Assembly (NCBI GenBank): GCA_946998295.1 | Contig: CAMPYS010000011.1 | Location: 1 to 48,078, forward strand | Direction of reading: 5' to 3' | DNA length: 48,078 bases | Source: an uncultured Prevotella sp. | GTDB lineage: Bacteria; Bacteroidota; Bacteroidia; Bacteroidales; Bacteroidaceae | In this document: positions 26,293-35,435 of the stretch, piece by piece | How the letters are laid out: each line of letters starts with the position of its first letter | Numbering within the stretch: position 1 is the first letter of the stretch | Translations under genes and position numbers: made by a program | The notes under the pieces: generated by a model | Seen by the model: only the letters and a program-made list of their open reading frames with translations | The model's database searches: none | Told to the model about the DNA's origin: nothing

Positions 26293-28227
26293 CTATACTA
26301 TAATATCATTACCGAGTTTTTGTGCTAAAATATCATAAACTTCTTTTAGTTGTTTATATTTATCCATTATTTCTTTTATTCGTTGATAGTTGCTTTCATT
26401 TTTAAGTTCATTTTTAAGAGTTTCTAATTGTTCAGCTATATATGCTTTCCTAAAATCTAAAATTAGATGCATAACTTTATCTTTCAGATCGTTTTCTTTT
26501 TCTTTAATTCGCATACTTTTAGATAGATGGAACTCTTCAACGCTTAATTTTACAGCAATAGTAGATATATTTATATCAGAGTGATGAGTAAAATAATCTT
26601 CAGAATTGAAATTTAAATCTTTACCATGTTCTACAGCTTCTTGTAAAATCTGTTTAGATATAGGACTTGAAAAAGATAAATTATCTAATCCTAAATCATA
26701 GTTTATATATTCAGCTACATTAAAGTTTATTATTTTACCTGTTTTTTCATCTAAGATATCATGTAAAATTATTTTCTCTCCATAGCGAATAACTGCTTGG
26801 AGTAGCATTATTTCAACTTTAGAAATATGTGCTAAAGGATCTTCATTCTTTGTATTTTCTATTTTAGGCTGTTGTATTTGGAGTAGTTCTCGTTCTTTCT
26901 CTATTCGTAAATTTTCTTTATCATTATATATGAATTTATTCATTTGTGTTATTAAGGTTTGTTCATTTATACCTATTCGTTGTGAAGTTTCTCTAAGATA
27001 CGTATCTCGCAAGACAGAGTCTTTAATTACAGCTATACTTTGAACTATGGAGTTAATAGCTTCTGACCGTTTTACAGGGTCAGTAACACCTTTTAATAAT
27101 ACATTTATTTTAAATAAGATGAAGTCCGTTTTATTATTCTCAATATAATGTCTAAATTCCTCTGCACTAAATATTTTAGATAGTTCGTCAGGATCTTTCC
27201 CATCAGGTATAAGTAGTACTTTTACATTCATACCCTCAGCGAGTAGCATGTCAGTTCCTCGTAAGGCTGCATGTTGTCCTGCTTCATCTCCATCGTATAG
27301 TAGGACTATATTTTTTGTAAACCGATGTATTAATTTTATTTGGAATACAGATAAAGCAGTTCCACTGTTTGCAACAACATTTTCTATACCACATTGATGC
27401 ATAGATATAACATCCGTATATCCTTCAACCATATAAACTAAGTCATACTTTCCAATTGCACGTTTTGCTTGACTTATTCCATATAGAGCATGATCTTTTT
27501 GGTATATTTCGTTGCCTGGAGAGTTTATATATTTTTGAGAAACTCCTTTGGTACGTGAATCAAGTAGGCGTCCCCCAAAAGCTATAATTTTACCGCTAAT
27601 ATTAAACCAAGGAAAAATAACTCTATTATAGAATCTATCAACAAGCTCTCCATTATCACGCTCAAAGCAAAGTCCTGATTCTAATAATAATTCTCGTTGA
27701 AAACCAGTTTTTAAAGCTTTATTTGTCATACTTTGTTTATTGGAGAGACAAAAACCTAATTGGAATTTTTCTATAATATCGTCTCTAAACCCTCTACTTC
27801 GTAGGTATTGTAATCCTATTGTTTGACCATCAATATTGTTTTTTAATGTATCGTGAAAATATTTAGTAGCCCATTCATTAATTAGAAACAAAGACTCACG
27901 CTCGTTTTCCTTCTTTCTCTCTTCAGGAGTAAGTTCATGCTCTTTTATTTCTATATGATATTTTTTTGCTAATATTTTAAGCGCATCAATATATCCTAAT
28001 TGCTCATATTTCATGATAAAGTTTACAACATTACCAGCTTCCCCACAAGCAAAACACTTGTATACACCTTTTACAGGGCTAACAGAAAATGAAGGGGTAC
28101 GATCATCATGAAAGGGGCATAAACCTTTATAACTGCTACCTGCTTTCTTTAAAGTAATATAATCTGAAATGACATCAACTATATTAGCAGTTTCTAATAT
28201 CCTATTTATAGTAGATCTTTCTATCAT
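26293..28227 (-). CDS. dnaG: DNA primase
   Basis: Makes RNA primers for DNA replication. The 644-residue product has the N-terminal CHC2 zinc finger (Cys37, His40, Cys58, Cys61) and the TOPRIM catalytic core with Glu268 in VEGYTDVI and the Asp312/Asp314 pair in YDGDEAG. A C-terminal helicase-interacting region (about 440-644) follows, rich in charged residues and coiled-coil-like near the end. Between the zinc finger and the core lie the usual RNAP-basic motif elements (LRSRGFRDDIIEKFQLGF). A good promoter precedes it, and cls follows closely. Confidence 0.95.
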   Translation of the reverse strand: MIERSTINRILETANIVDVISDYITLKKAGSSYKGLCPFHDDRTPSFSVSPVKGVYKCFACGEAGNVVNFIMKYEQLGYIDALKILAKKYHIEIKEHELTPEERKKENERESLFLINEWATKYFHDTLKNNIDGQTIGLQYLRSRGFRDDIIEKFQLGFCLSNKQSMTNKALKTGFQRELLLESGLCFERDNGELVDRFYNRVIFPWFNISGKIIAFGGRLLDSRTKGVSQKYINSPGNEIYQKDHALYGISQAKRAIGKYDLVYMVEGYTDVISMHQCGIENVVANSGTALSVFQIKLIHRFTKNIVLLYDGDEAGQHAALRGTDMLLAEGMNVKVLLIPDGKDPDELSKIFSAEEFRHYIENNKTDFILFKINVLLKGVTDPVKRSEAINSIVQSIAVIKDSVLRDTYLRETSQRIGINEQTLITQMNKFIYNDKENLRIEKERELLQIQQPKIENTKNEDPLAHISKVEIMLLQAVIRYGEKIILHDILDEKTGKIINFNVAEYINYDLGLDNLSFSSPISKQILQEAVEHGKDLNFNSEDYFTHHSDINISTIAVKLSVEEFHLSKSMRIKEKENDLKDKVMHLILDFRKAYIAEQLETLKNELKNESNYQRIKEIMDKYKQLKEVYDILAQKLGNDIIV

Positions 28228-28258
28228 ATATATAATAAATGTTATTCTATATATAAGA

Positions 28259-28288
28259 CAAATTTATTGCCGTTATATTTTATGCAAA
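28259..28288 (-). promoter_or_regulatory. Promoter of dnaG
   Basis: On the minus strand TTTG (28288-28285), an 18-nt spacer and TAAATTTG (28266-28259) precede the ATG at 28227. The leader is about 26 nt. A second TATATTTG box at 28285-28292 overlaps the -33 element. Confidence 0.55.
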
Positions 28289-28324
28289 TATAACAATTTA
28301 TATTTTGAAAAAAAATACTTTTTT

Positions 28325-28355
28325 TTTGTCCTTCAATCGTTAATCACTATCTTTG
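28325..28355 (+). promoter_or_regulatory. Promoter of the rsfS-ftsH-cdsA operon
   Basis: TTTG at 28325-28328, a 19-nt spacer and TATCTTTG at 28348-28355 form a textbook Bacteroidota promoter. The start point lies about 15 nt before the rsfS ATG. Confidence 0.65.
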
Positions 28356-28376
28356 TACACTGAAAAGTAAGAATTA

Positions 28377-28739
28377 ATGGATAAAACAAAAAAAATATTA
28401 GAATCAATAACTAATGGTATTCAAGATAAAAAGGGATATGGCATAGTTATTGCTAATATGTCTAATATAGATACCAGTATTTGTAATTATTTCGTAATTT
28501 GTAGTGGTAATTCAACACAACAAGTTGAATCAATAGCAACATCTATCAGCGATTATGTTAGAGAGACAAATGGAGAGAAACCTGTTAATTGTACAGGATT
28601 AGGAAATAGCCACTGGGTGGCAATTGACTATATAGACATTATGGTACATATCTTTACACCAGAAACAAGAGCGTTTTATGATATAGAACACCTTTGGGAG
28701 GATGCTGATATGGTTAGACTCCCTGATATAGACCAATAG
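28377..28739 (+). CDS. rsfS: Ribosome silencing factor RsfS
   Basis: Binds ribosomal protein uL14 and keeps the 30S and 50S subunits apart, slowing translation when nutrients are scarce. The 120 residues show the family pattern: KKGYGIVIANMSNIDTSICNYFVICSG (the Cys before N-Y-F is common in the family), the NSTQQVESIATSI helix, GLGNSHWVAIDYIDIMVHIF and an FYDIEHLWEDA end. First of a three-gene operon with ftsH and cdsA, an arrangement common in Bacteroidota. Confidence 0.92.
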   Translation: MDKTKKILESITNGIQDKKGYGIVIANMSNIDTSICNYFVICSGNSTQQVESIATSISDYVRETNGEKPVNCTGLGNSHWVAIDYIDIMVHIFTPETRAFYDIEHLWEDADMVRLPDIDQ

Positions 28740-28814
28740 ATATCGATATATTAGCAAGTCTAAAAATACATAAAGTTATAAGATTTTAATAAATATTTTA
28801 CAGCTAAATAATAA

Positions 28815-30863
28815 ATGAATAAAAAAGACCAAAACAACCCCAATATTCCAAAGATGCCAAAGTTCAATATGGCTTGGCTCTATCTTTTAGTACTTGTTAT
28901 TGTAATAGTGCTCTTTACAACAGGAGGTGCAGATAGTATTTTGGGTAATGGACAAAAATTAGATAAAGATTATACTACATTTCAATCATACGTAAATAAA
29001 GGTTATGCTTCAAAGGTAGTTATAAATAAGAACGAAAGCTTGTTGAGAATGTATGTAAAACCAGAATACATACGAACTATATTTAATAATGGTGTACAAC
29101 AAGTAGGAAATCATCCCTATGTTCAAGTAGAAATAGGCTCTATAGATAATTTGGAGTCTTTTTTAAATACAGCTCTTCACTTAAAAAAGATAACAGGCTA
29201 TAGTTATGAAAATAAAAATGAACATGGCTTTTTTGATTTAATAGTAAGCGTATTACCTTGGTTGTTGTTTATAGGAGTTTGGATATTTATAATGAGACGA
29301 ATGGGAGGTGGATCTGGCTCAAATGGTGTCTTTAATGTTGGAAAATCTAAAGCTAAGCTCTATGAACAAGCAGGTGAACTTAATGTTACATTTAAAGATG
29401 TAGCAGGTCAAGAAGGTGCAAAACAAGAAGTAGAAGAAATAGTTGAGTTTCTAAAAAATCCACAAAAGTATACAAATTTAGGAGGTAAAATACCAAAGGG
29501 CGCACTACTTATAGGACCTCCTGGAACAGGTAAAACGTTACTTGCTAAAGCTGTTGCAGGAGAAGCAGGGGTACCATTCTTCTCTATGAGTGGTTCTGAT
29601 TTCGTTGAGATGTTTGTTGGAGTTGGTGCAAGTCGTGTTCGTGATGTATTTAGGCAAGCTAAAGAAAAATCACCTTGTATTATCTTTATTGACGAGATAG
29701 ATGCTGTTGGTAGAGCTAGATCTAAAAATCCTTCTATGGGAGGAAATGATGAACGAGAAAATACACTTAATGCTTTATTAACAGAAATGGATGGATTTGG
29801 TACTAACAGTGGTGTTATAGTACTTGCTGCAACTAACCGTGTTGATATGTTAGACAATGCTTTATTACGTGCAGGGCGTTTTGATAGGCAGATACATGTT
29901 GAATTGCCAGATTTAACTGAACGTAAAGAGATTTTTAATGTCCACTTGCGTCCATTAAAGTTAGATAAAGATGTAGATAAAGATTTATTAGCGCGTCAAA
30001 CACCAGGATTCTCAGGTGCAGATATTGCTAATGTATGTAATGAAGCAGCCCTAATAGCTGCACGTAGAAATAGAGAATTTGTTACAAAGCAAGATTTTTT
30101 AGATGCTGTAGATCGTATAGTTGGTGGGTTAGAAAAGAAAAATAAAGTTTTCACTGATTCTGAAAAACGTACTATTGCCCTACATGAGGCCGGGCATGCT
30201 ACAGTTAGTTGGTTTTGTGAACATGCTCATCCTTTAGTTAAAGTAAGTATAGTTCCAAGAGGACAGGCTTTAGGTGCTGCTTGGTATCTTCCAGAGGAAC
30301 GACCAATAACCACAAAAGAACAAATGTTAGATGAAATATGTGCTTTGTTAGGAGGTCGTGCTGCAGAAGAACTTTGTACAGGCTTCATATCTACAGGAGC
30401 TATTAATGATCTTGAAAGAGCTACCAAGAGTGCTTTCGGAATGGTTGCGTATGCAGGTATGAGTGATAAATTGCCTAATATATGTTATTATAATAATGAA
30501 CAAGGATTCCAAAAGCCTTATTCGGATACAACAGCAAAGCTAATAGATGATGAAGTATTGTCTTTGGTAAATGGTCAGTATAAGCGTGCTAAAGAAATCC
30601 TTAAAGAACATAAAGAGGGGCATGCTAAACTTGCTCAACTTTTGATAGATAGAGAAGTTATAATGGCAGAAGATGTTGAAGCAATATTTGGAAAAAGACC
30701 TTGGATTAGTCGTTCTCAAGAACTTATGGAAGCATCCGAGAAAGATAAACTTAAGTTAGAAGGAATGCCTGAAAGCGTGCGTAAAGCTCAAGCTGAGCAT
30801 GAAGCTGCTGTAAAGAAAAAAGAGGATGAAGCAAGAAATTCTCAGTCTGAAGAGGAAAAATAA
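28815..30863 (+). CDS. ftsH: ATP-dependent zinc metalloprotease FtsH
   Basis: Membrane-anchored AAA+ protease that degrades misfolded membrane proteins and regulators. The 682-residue product has transmembrane segments at about 20-36 and 142-161 flanking a periplasmic domain. Walker A GPPGTGKT is at 234-241, Walker B IIFIDEIDAVG follows, then the second region of homology (LLRAGRFDRQ) and the zinc-binding HEAGH at 457-461. The C-terminal 50 residues are charged and helical. At the zinc-protease junction all expected residues are present. It lies 75 nt after rsfS and 34 nt before cdsA. Confidence 0.96.
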   Translation: MNKKDQNNPNIPKMPKFNMAWLYLLVLVIVIVLFTTGGADSILGNGQKLDKDYTTFQSYVNKGYASKVVINKNESLLRMYVKPEYIRTIFNNGVQQVGNHPYVQVEIGSIDNLESFLNTALHLKKITGYSYENKNEHGFFDLIVSVLPWLLFIGVWIFIMRRMGGGSGSNGVFNVGKSKAKLYEQAGELNVTFKDVAGQEGAKQEVEEIVEFLKNPQKYTNLGGKIPKGALLIGPPGTGKTLLAKAVAGEAGVPFFSMSGSDFVEMFVGVGASRVRDVFRQAKEKSPCIIFIDEIDAVGRARSKNPSMGGNDERENTLNALLTEMDGFGTNSGVIVLAATNRVDMLDNALLRAGRFDRQIHVELPDLTERKEIFNVHLRPLKLDKDVDKDLLARQTPGFSGADIANVCNEAALIAARRNREFVTKQDFLDAVDRIVGGLEKKNKVFTDSEKRTIALHEAGHATVSWFCEHAHPLVKVSIVPRGQALGAAWYLPEERPITTKEQMLDEICALLGGRAAEELCTGFISTGAINDLERATKSAFGMVAYAGMSDKLPNICYYNNEQGFQKPYSDTTAKLIDDEVLSLVNGQYKRAKEILKEHKEGHAKLAQLLIDREVIMAEDVEAIFGKRPWISRSQELMEASEKDKLKLEGMPESVRKAQAEHEAAVKKKEDEARNSQSEEEK

Positions 30864-30897
30864 AACATAGTTATATTACAATAATAAATGAGATAAA

Positions 30898-31770
30898 ATG
30901 ATGACCAGTAAACAGAAAAACCTTATTATTCGCACAATCACAGGTATTTTATTTGTTGCAATAATGATAACAGGATTTCTTTCGCCTCAATATATGGTAA
31001 TATTATTTGCCATAATTACAGGTATGACTATATGGGAATTTACAGGGCTTGTTTCTGATGAAAAAAAAATTACGGTTAATCGTTTTATCTCTGTTATAGC
31101 AGGAGTTTATTTCTTTATAGCAATGAGTACACTTCGTATAGGAATAGTTGATGGGGTAAGTATTTTTGCCCCTTATATTCTTACTATAATATATCTATTT
31201 ATATCAGAGCTTTATCTTAAGAAAACAAATCCGATATTAAATTTAGCATATACTATGTTAGCACAGATGTATATTGCTATACCTTTTTCTTTAATAACAG
31301 TTATAGCTTTTCAACCAAATGAACTTGGTAATACTTTTGTAGATATGTTATTACCACTTAGTATATTTGTATTTTTATGGATTAATGATACTGGTGCTTA
31401 TTGTGCAGGTTCTTTGTTTGGTAAGCATAAACTATTTTTGCGTGTTAGTCCTGGTAAAACTTGGGAAGGAAGTATTGGTGGCGTAATTTTTGTTATTATA
31501 GCATCTATCGTATTTTATTATTTAACAGCTAATACTTCTAATGTTGGTACATATTCACTTAATCTGCTTCAATGGATATTTTTAGGAATAGTTGTTTCTA
31601 TTTTTGGTACATTTGGCGATTTAGTTGAAAGTTTGTTTAAACGAACACTTGGTGTTAAAGATAGTGGTAATATTCTTCCTGGTCATGGTGGAATGTTAGA
31701 TAGATTTGACTCTGCACTAATAGCAATCCCTGCATCAGTTGTATACCTTTATGCCTTATCTATATTTTAA
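30898..31770 (+). CDS. cdsA: Phosphatidate cytidylyltransferase (CDP-diacylglycerol synthase)
   Basis: Makes CDP-diacylglycerol from phosphatidic acid and CTP, the branch point for phospholipids. The 290-residue integral membrane protein has about 7-8 hydrophobic helices. The signature region is complete: KTWEGSIGG, GTFGDLVESLFKR and VKDSGNILPGHGGMLDRFDS, with the paired Asp residues for metal binding. Two adjacent ATG codons (30898 and 30901) are possible starts. It is last in the rsfS-ftsH-cdsA operon and converges with the histidine kinase gene. I see no convincing terminator in the 28-bp gap. Confidence 0.93.
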   Translation: MMTSKQKNLIIRTITGILFVAIMITGFLSPQYMVILFAIITGMTIWEFTGLVSDEKKITVNRFISVIAGVYFFIAMSTLRIGIVDGVSIFAPYILTIIYLFISELYLKKTNPILNLAYTMLAQMYIAIPFSLITVIAFQPNELGNTFVDMLLPLSIFVFLWINDTGAYCAGSLFGKHKLFLRVSPGKTWEGSIGGVIFVIIASIVFYYLTANTSNVGTYSLNLLQWIFLGIVVSIFGTFGDLVESLFKRTLGVKDSGNILPGHGGMLDRFDSALIAIPASVVYLYALSIF

Positions 31771-31798
31771 CAAGTCATAGATAGTGTAATAAAAAGTA

Positions 31799-32962
31799 TT
31801 ATCTGTATAATTCTATTCTGAAGGTAGTACCTTTACCAATTTCTGATTTCTTTACGTATATATTTCCATTATGGTACTGCTCTATAATTCGTTTAGCAAG
31901 ACTAAGCCCAAGTCCCCAGCCTCGTTTTTTAGTAGTAAATCCAGGTCGAAAGACATTATAAATATCTCTCTTTTTAATTCCCTTTCCAGTGTCGCTAATT
32001 TCAATTGCTATATACTTTTTATAATCATCTATTTTTATAGTTATTAGACCGTTTTCCCCTCCCATAGCATCTACTGCATTTTTACATAAATTTTCTATTA
32101 CCCATTGAAACAGCTGAAAACAAATATTTACATTTACGTCATAGTTTGGCATAAATGTTTTTATCTCTATGTGCTTTGAAGTACGCTTATCCATATAAGT
32201 AACAGTTTGATTAATTAGCTTATTAAGACTTTCTTCTTTTAATTCAGGAGAAGACCCTATTTTTGAAAATCGTTCTGCTATAAGTTGTAAGCGTTCTACA
32301 TCTTTATTCATTTCAGGTAATAGCTCATCGTTAGGATAATTTTCTTTTAGTATATCCATCCATGCCATCAATGCAGATATAGGAGTACCAAGCTGATGTG
32401 CAGTTTCTTTACTTAATCCTGCCCATATTCTGTTTTGTTCAGCTTTTTTAGATGCTAATAGCGCAAATATTGCTATAGTAAGAAAAAGAATAACAACAGC
32501 AAGTTGTATATATGGATAAATTGTCAATCTTTTTAGTATGACAGATTCATCATAACATACACATATAAAATCTTTTCCAGCCTTAGATAGATTAATACGT
32601 ATAAATTTATGTTCAGCTTTTAATTTCTTTGCTATACCTTTTACATAGTTAATACTATCATTTATATTTTTTGCATTTATATTGATATTACGAAAGTCTG
32701 TAACATTGTTATTATTATCAGTGACTACAACAGGAATTGTTGTATTTTCATTTAACACCTTTAGTACTAACGATAGGTCAGCGTGCGTATCTGCATTATT
32801 AAGTGTTCTCATGGCTTCTGCCCATACTTCCATACGTAGTTTTTCCTGTCTATTAAGTTCATTTGTAAGTGTTTGTGAAATAAATAGTGATGCTACTGCA
32901 ATAATAATAGCTGTAACTATAAAAGCTATTCTTATTTGACTTATTTTATTTATCCACTTCAT
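31799..32962 (-). CDS. Membrane sensor histidine kinase
   Basis: A 387-residue two-component sensor. Transmembrane helices at about 11-29 and 149-170 bracket a periplasmic sensing domain of about 115 residues that I do not recognise. The phospho-acceptor His189 sits in KETAHQLGTPISALMAW, a short dimerisation helix. The ATPase domain has the N box ENLCKNAVDAMGG, the G1 box DTGKGIKKRD and the G2 box GWGLGLSLAKRIIEQYH. There is no HAMP domain between the second helix and the His box. No response regulator is adjacent. It starts 25 nt after the SprT-like gene, so it seems to be the last gene of a helicase-SprT-kinase transcript. Signal unknown. Confidence 0.88.
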   Translation of the reverse strand: MKWINKISQIRIAFIVTAIIIAVASLFISQTLTNELNRQEKLRMEVWAEAMRTLNNADTHADLSLVLKVLNENTTIPVVVTDNNNNVTDFRNININAKNINDSINYVKGIAKKLKAEHKFIRINLSKAGKDFICVCYDESVILKRLTIYPYIQLAVVILFLTIAIFALLASKKAEQNRIWAGLSKETAHQLGTPISALMAWMDILKENYPNDELLPEMNKDVERLQLIAERFSKIGSSPELKEESLNKLINQTVTYMDKRTSKHIEIKTFMPNYDVNVNICFQLFQWVIENLCKNAVDAMGGENGLITIKIDDYKKYIAIEISDTGKGIKKRDIYNVFRPGFTTKKRGWGLGLSLAKRIIEQYHNGNIYVKKSEIGKGTTFRIELYR

Positions 32963-32987
32963 ATATTATATATAGTGTTATAAATTA

Positions 32988-33632
32988 TCATCCAACTAAA
33001 ACATGCATTTCACTTATTTTCAAGTCATATAGTTTTTTATCAACCCTCTTTGCTCTAAGAGTTCTAACTTTTGGCCATTGCATAAAATATGTATCATTGG
33101 TTATATACCAATGATATGCTTTTATTAGTTTTTTTTCTTTTCTTAAGTCTTGTTCTAAATTTATTTTATTCTTAATATTCACAGATGACAGATAATATTT
33201 TTCATTTTTTAATTCCAACGCAAGTATAAGATAATTATTTTCTTTTGAATCTGTAATCTGACAATTATTCATTGTTTTAGACGATACTTTGATATTGCGG
33301 TGATACTCTTTGTTAATATGTTTCATTATCTTTATAAATATTTTACCATGAGGTGAAGTATCACATAATTTTTGCGTAGCTATATAATAGTGAATCATTT
33401 CATGAATTAAGGTATCATCTATTTCATCTTTAGAGCGATTATATAATGTTGATATTTTTATAGTATTATCAAAAGTTATATTTTTATTATAAAACATTCG
33501 TTTACATGTAAATAAACCAAAATAAGTCTTTGCTTTTGATAACTTGAAATTTGGTTGTTTAAGCTTTGAATTAAAAATTAATGTATTATACTTATCGAAT
33601 GCAGCAATCAAGTAATTTATAGATATGTCCAT
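32988..33632 (-). CDS. SprT-like zinc metalloprotease domain protein
   Basis: A 214-residue cytoplasmic protein related to SprT/Spartan. The zinc motif HEMIH at 77-81 (Glu78 catalytic) and a third probable ligand, His95 in SPHGKIF, match the family. The N-terminal YLIAAFDKYNTLIFNSKL resembles the start of SprT-like domains. Residues 115-214 form a domain I do not recognise, without the C-terminal zinc-ribbon cysteines of E. coli SprT. Spartan relatives cut DNA-protein crosslinks; whether this one does is inference, though it is supported by its position 7 nt after a DNA helicase gene. Confidence 0.78.
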   Translation of the reverse strand: MDISINYLIAAFDKYNTLIFNSKLKQPNFKLSKAKTYFGLFTCKRMFYNKNITFDNTIKISTLYNRSKDEIDDTLIHEMIHYYIATQKLCDTSPHGKIFIKIMKHINKEYHRNIKVSSKTMNNCQITDSKENNYLILALELKNEKYYLSSVNIKNKINLEQDLRKEKKLIKAYHWYITNDTYFMQWPKVRTLRAKRVDKKLYDLKISEMHVLVG

Positions 33633-33639
33633 TTATGTT

Positions 33640-35091
33640 TTATATATTATCAATTTGTGTATTAGGCCAATTAATTAAGTATAGATGACTTTTAGCTCTT
33701 GTGAAAGCTGTGTATAACCAATGGATATAATCTTCTGATATTGAGTTTGGATTAACAAATCCCTGATCAATATATATGTGTTCCCACTGTCCTCCTTGAG
33801 CTTTATGACAAGTAACAGCATATCCAAATTTTATTTGTAGTGCATTATAGTAAATGTCTTCTCTTATTTTTTTCATTCTTTCTGTTTTTCGTGTTATGTT
33901 AGCGTATGTTTTTAATACATTTTCAAATAAATTTTCATTTTGTTCTCGAGTTAATGAAGGCGATTCACTTAACAACGTATCTAATATTGCTGTTGTGGAT
34001 ATTTCTTGTTCTCCATAGTCGGGAAATTCTAAAGTAACATCTGCAAAATGAAATCCATACACTTCTCTAAAATTATAAACTCTACGTACAATAGCTTTAT
34101 CTCCATTAGCTATAAACGATAAATTTCCTGATGTATCAATATTATTTATAGCTGTCTTGTTATTATTTAAATATTTATTTTTTACAACCATTAATACATC
34201 ACCAGCACAGAGAATATCTTCTCTGTCTAATATGGTTTTACGTATGCCAGAGTTAAATCTATTTGCCCGTTTGTTTGAACGAGTTATAATCATAGTTTCA
34301 TCTATTCCTACATTTGAATAACTGGAATATATCTGATCTATAAGTTCATCTCCTTGTACAAGTGATATATCTGAAAAATTTTTTAAGCAAATCTTTGGTA
34401 GAGCAGTATTGTTAGATTTATAAAGGTAATTGCGAATCATAGTTGCATTCCATAATATACCTGATTTATTACTTTGTCTTAACACTTCTTCTATATCAGA
34501 ATTATAAATATCAAGAGCATATTCTTTAAGGTAATCAACATTTAATGCGGGGCTAATAGATTCGCCTACAGGTGGAAGCTGAGCTTTATCTCCAATTAGT
34601 AGCATACGACAATTCACACCGTCATATATATATTTTATCAAATCGTCAAGAAGTTGCCCACTGCCAAAAATAGCTGTTCCACCGTGTCCAATGCTTATCA
34701 TGGAACTTTCATCTATAATAAATAATGTATTGCGAAATCTATTTATATTAAGACTAAATTGCCCACCTATGCCTGTAAATTTTTTTTCACGATAAATATG
34801 CCTGTGAATTGTTGAGGCTAACATATTAGCATTATTTGAAAACACTTTTGCTGCACGTCCTGTAGGTGCCAGAAGAACTACATTAACTCTTAGTTTATGT
34901 AAAGTTTTTACTATAGCTCCAGCTAATGAAGTTTTACCAGTTCCTGCACATCCTGTTAAAACCATTGCAGTTCTTTCATTTCCATCAGAGATAAAATCTT
35001 CAAAAGTATTGGCAGCTTTACGTTGATCTTCTGTTAATGGAAAATCAAAATTATGTTCAATTATAGCAGCTATTCCTTGCTCATTATTCAT
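33640..35091 (-). CDS. RecD/Pif1-like superfamily 1 helicase
   Basis: A 483-residue SF1B helicase resembling the C-terminal half of RecD2. Walker A GCAGTGKT is at 47-54, motif Ia is LAPTGRAAKVF, motif II DESS is at 127-130, motif III is LLIGDKAQLPPVG, and the C-terminal motifs are YAVTCHKAQGGQWEH (V) and YTAFTRAKSHLYLI (VI). It lacks the N-terminal RecBC-binding or HhH regions of full RecD proteins. Such stand-alone proteins are common in Bacteroidota, and their substrate is not established. It is first in an operon with the SprT-like gene and the histidine kinase, and has its own promoter. Confidence 0.87.
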   Translation of the reverse strand: MNNEQGIAAIIEHNFDFPLTEDQRKAANTFEDFISDGNERTAMVLTGCAGTGKTSLAGAIVKTLHKLRVNVVLLAPTGRAAKVFSNNANMLASTIHRHIYREKKFTGIGGQFSLNINRFRNTLFIIDESSMISIGHGGTAIFGSGQLLDDLIKYIYDGVNCRMLLIGDKAQLPPVGESISPALNVDYLKEYALDIYNSDIEEVLRQSNKSGILWNATMIRNYLYKSNNTALPKICLKNFSDISLVQGDELIDQIYSSYSNVGIDETMIITRSNKRANRFNSGIRKTILDREDILCAGDVLMVVKNKYLNNNKTAINNIDTSGNLSFIANGDKAIVRRVYNFREVYGFHFADVTLEFPDYGEQEISTTAILDTLLSESPSLTREQNENLFENVLKTYANITRKTERMKKIREDIYYNALQIKFGYAVTCHKAQGGQWEHIYIDQGFVNPNSISEDYIHWLYTAFTRAKSHLYLINWPNTQIDNI

Positions 35092-35122
35092 CTTTTACAC
35101 TGCTTTTATAAATATTGTCTTG

Positions 35123-35151
35123 CAAAGATATATAAAATTATTGTTTACCAA
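35123..35151 (-). promoter_or_regulatory. Promoter of the helicase-SprT-kinase operon
   Basis: On the minus strand TTG (35151-35149), an 18-nt spacer and TATCTTTG (35130-35123) precede the helicase ATG at 35091. The leader is about 25 nt. Confidence 0.6.
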
Positions 35152-35383
35152 CGGTGTACCTTCTATTTTGATAATTAGAATATTGTTCCCTACAATATAT
35201 TTTCCTAATGTGATATATACTTTGATAGTAGTTTATAAGTACTAAAATAAATATTCTTCTAATACAATCACTTATAAAAATGTTCAAATAATACCTTTCT
35301 ACACAGTGTTTAATATTTATCATCTTTTATAAAAAAACTCACTTTCTTGTTAGTATTACCCTTAATAATATAAGGTCTAAAAA

Positions 35384-35415
35384 TTTGATAGTATCATATA
35401 AATATATTAATTTTG
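35384..35415 (+). promoter_or_regulatory. Promoter of the 230-residue protein gene
   Basis: TTTG at 35384-35387, a 20-nt spacer and TAATTTTG at 35408-35415, about 20 nt before the ATG. Confidence 0.6.
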
Positions 35416-35435
35416 GAACGTTAAAAACTTAAATT

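Larger units (their letters stand above)
35092..35435. other. 344-bp divergent intergenic region
   Basis: Contains the helicase promoter on the minus strand at its left end and the promoter of the next plus-strand gene at its right end. The middle (35160-35380) is AT-rich, and I see no gene or structured element in it. Confidence 0.6.

Noticed and set aside
29408..29857. 149-codon minus-strand ORF inside ftsH
   Set aside because: It lies antisense within the conserved AAA+ domain of ftsH, has no promoter or recognisable product, and reflects codon pattern of the real gene.
31771..31810. Hairpin between the convergent cdsA and histidine kinase genes
   Set aside because: Only a 5-bp AT stem with a bulge can be drawn; too weak to call a terminator.
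35138..35323. 61-codon minus-strand ORF in the helicase upstream region
   Set aside because: It overlaps the helicase -33 element and has no promoter or codon signal of its own.
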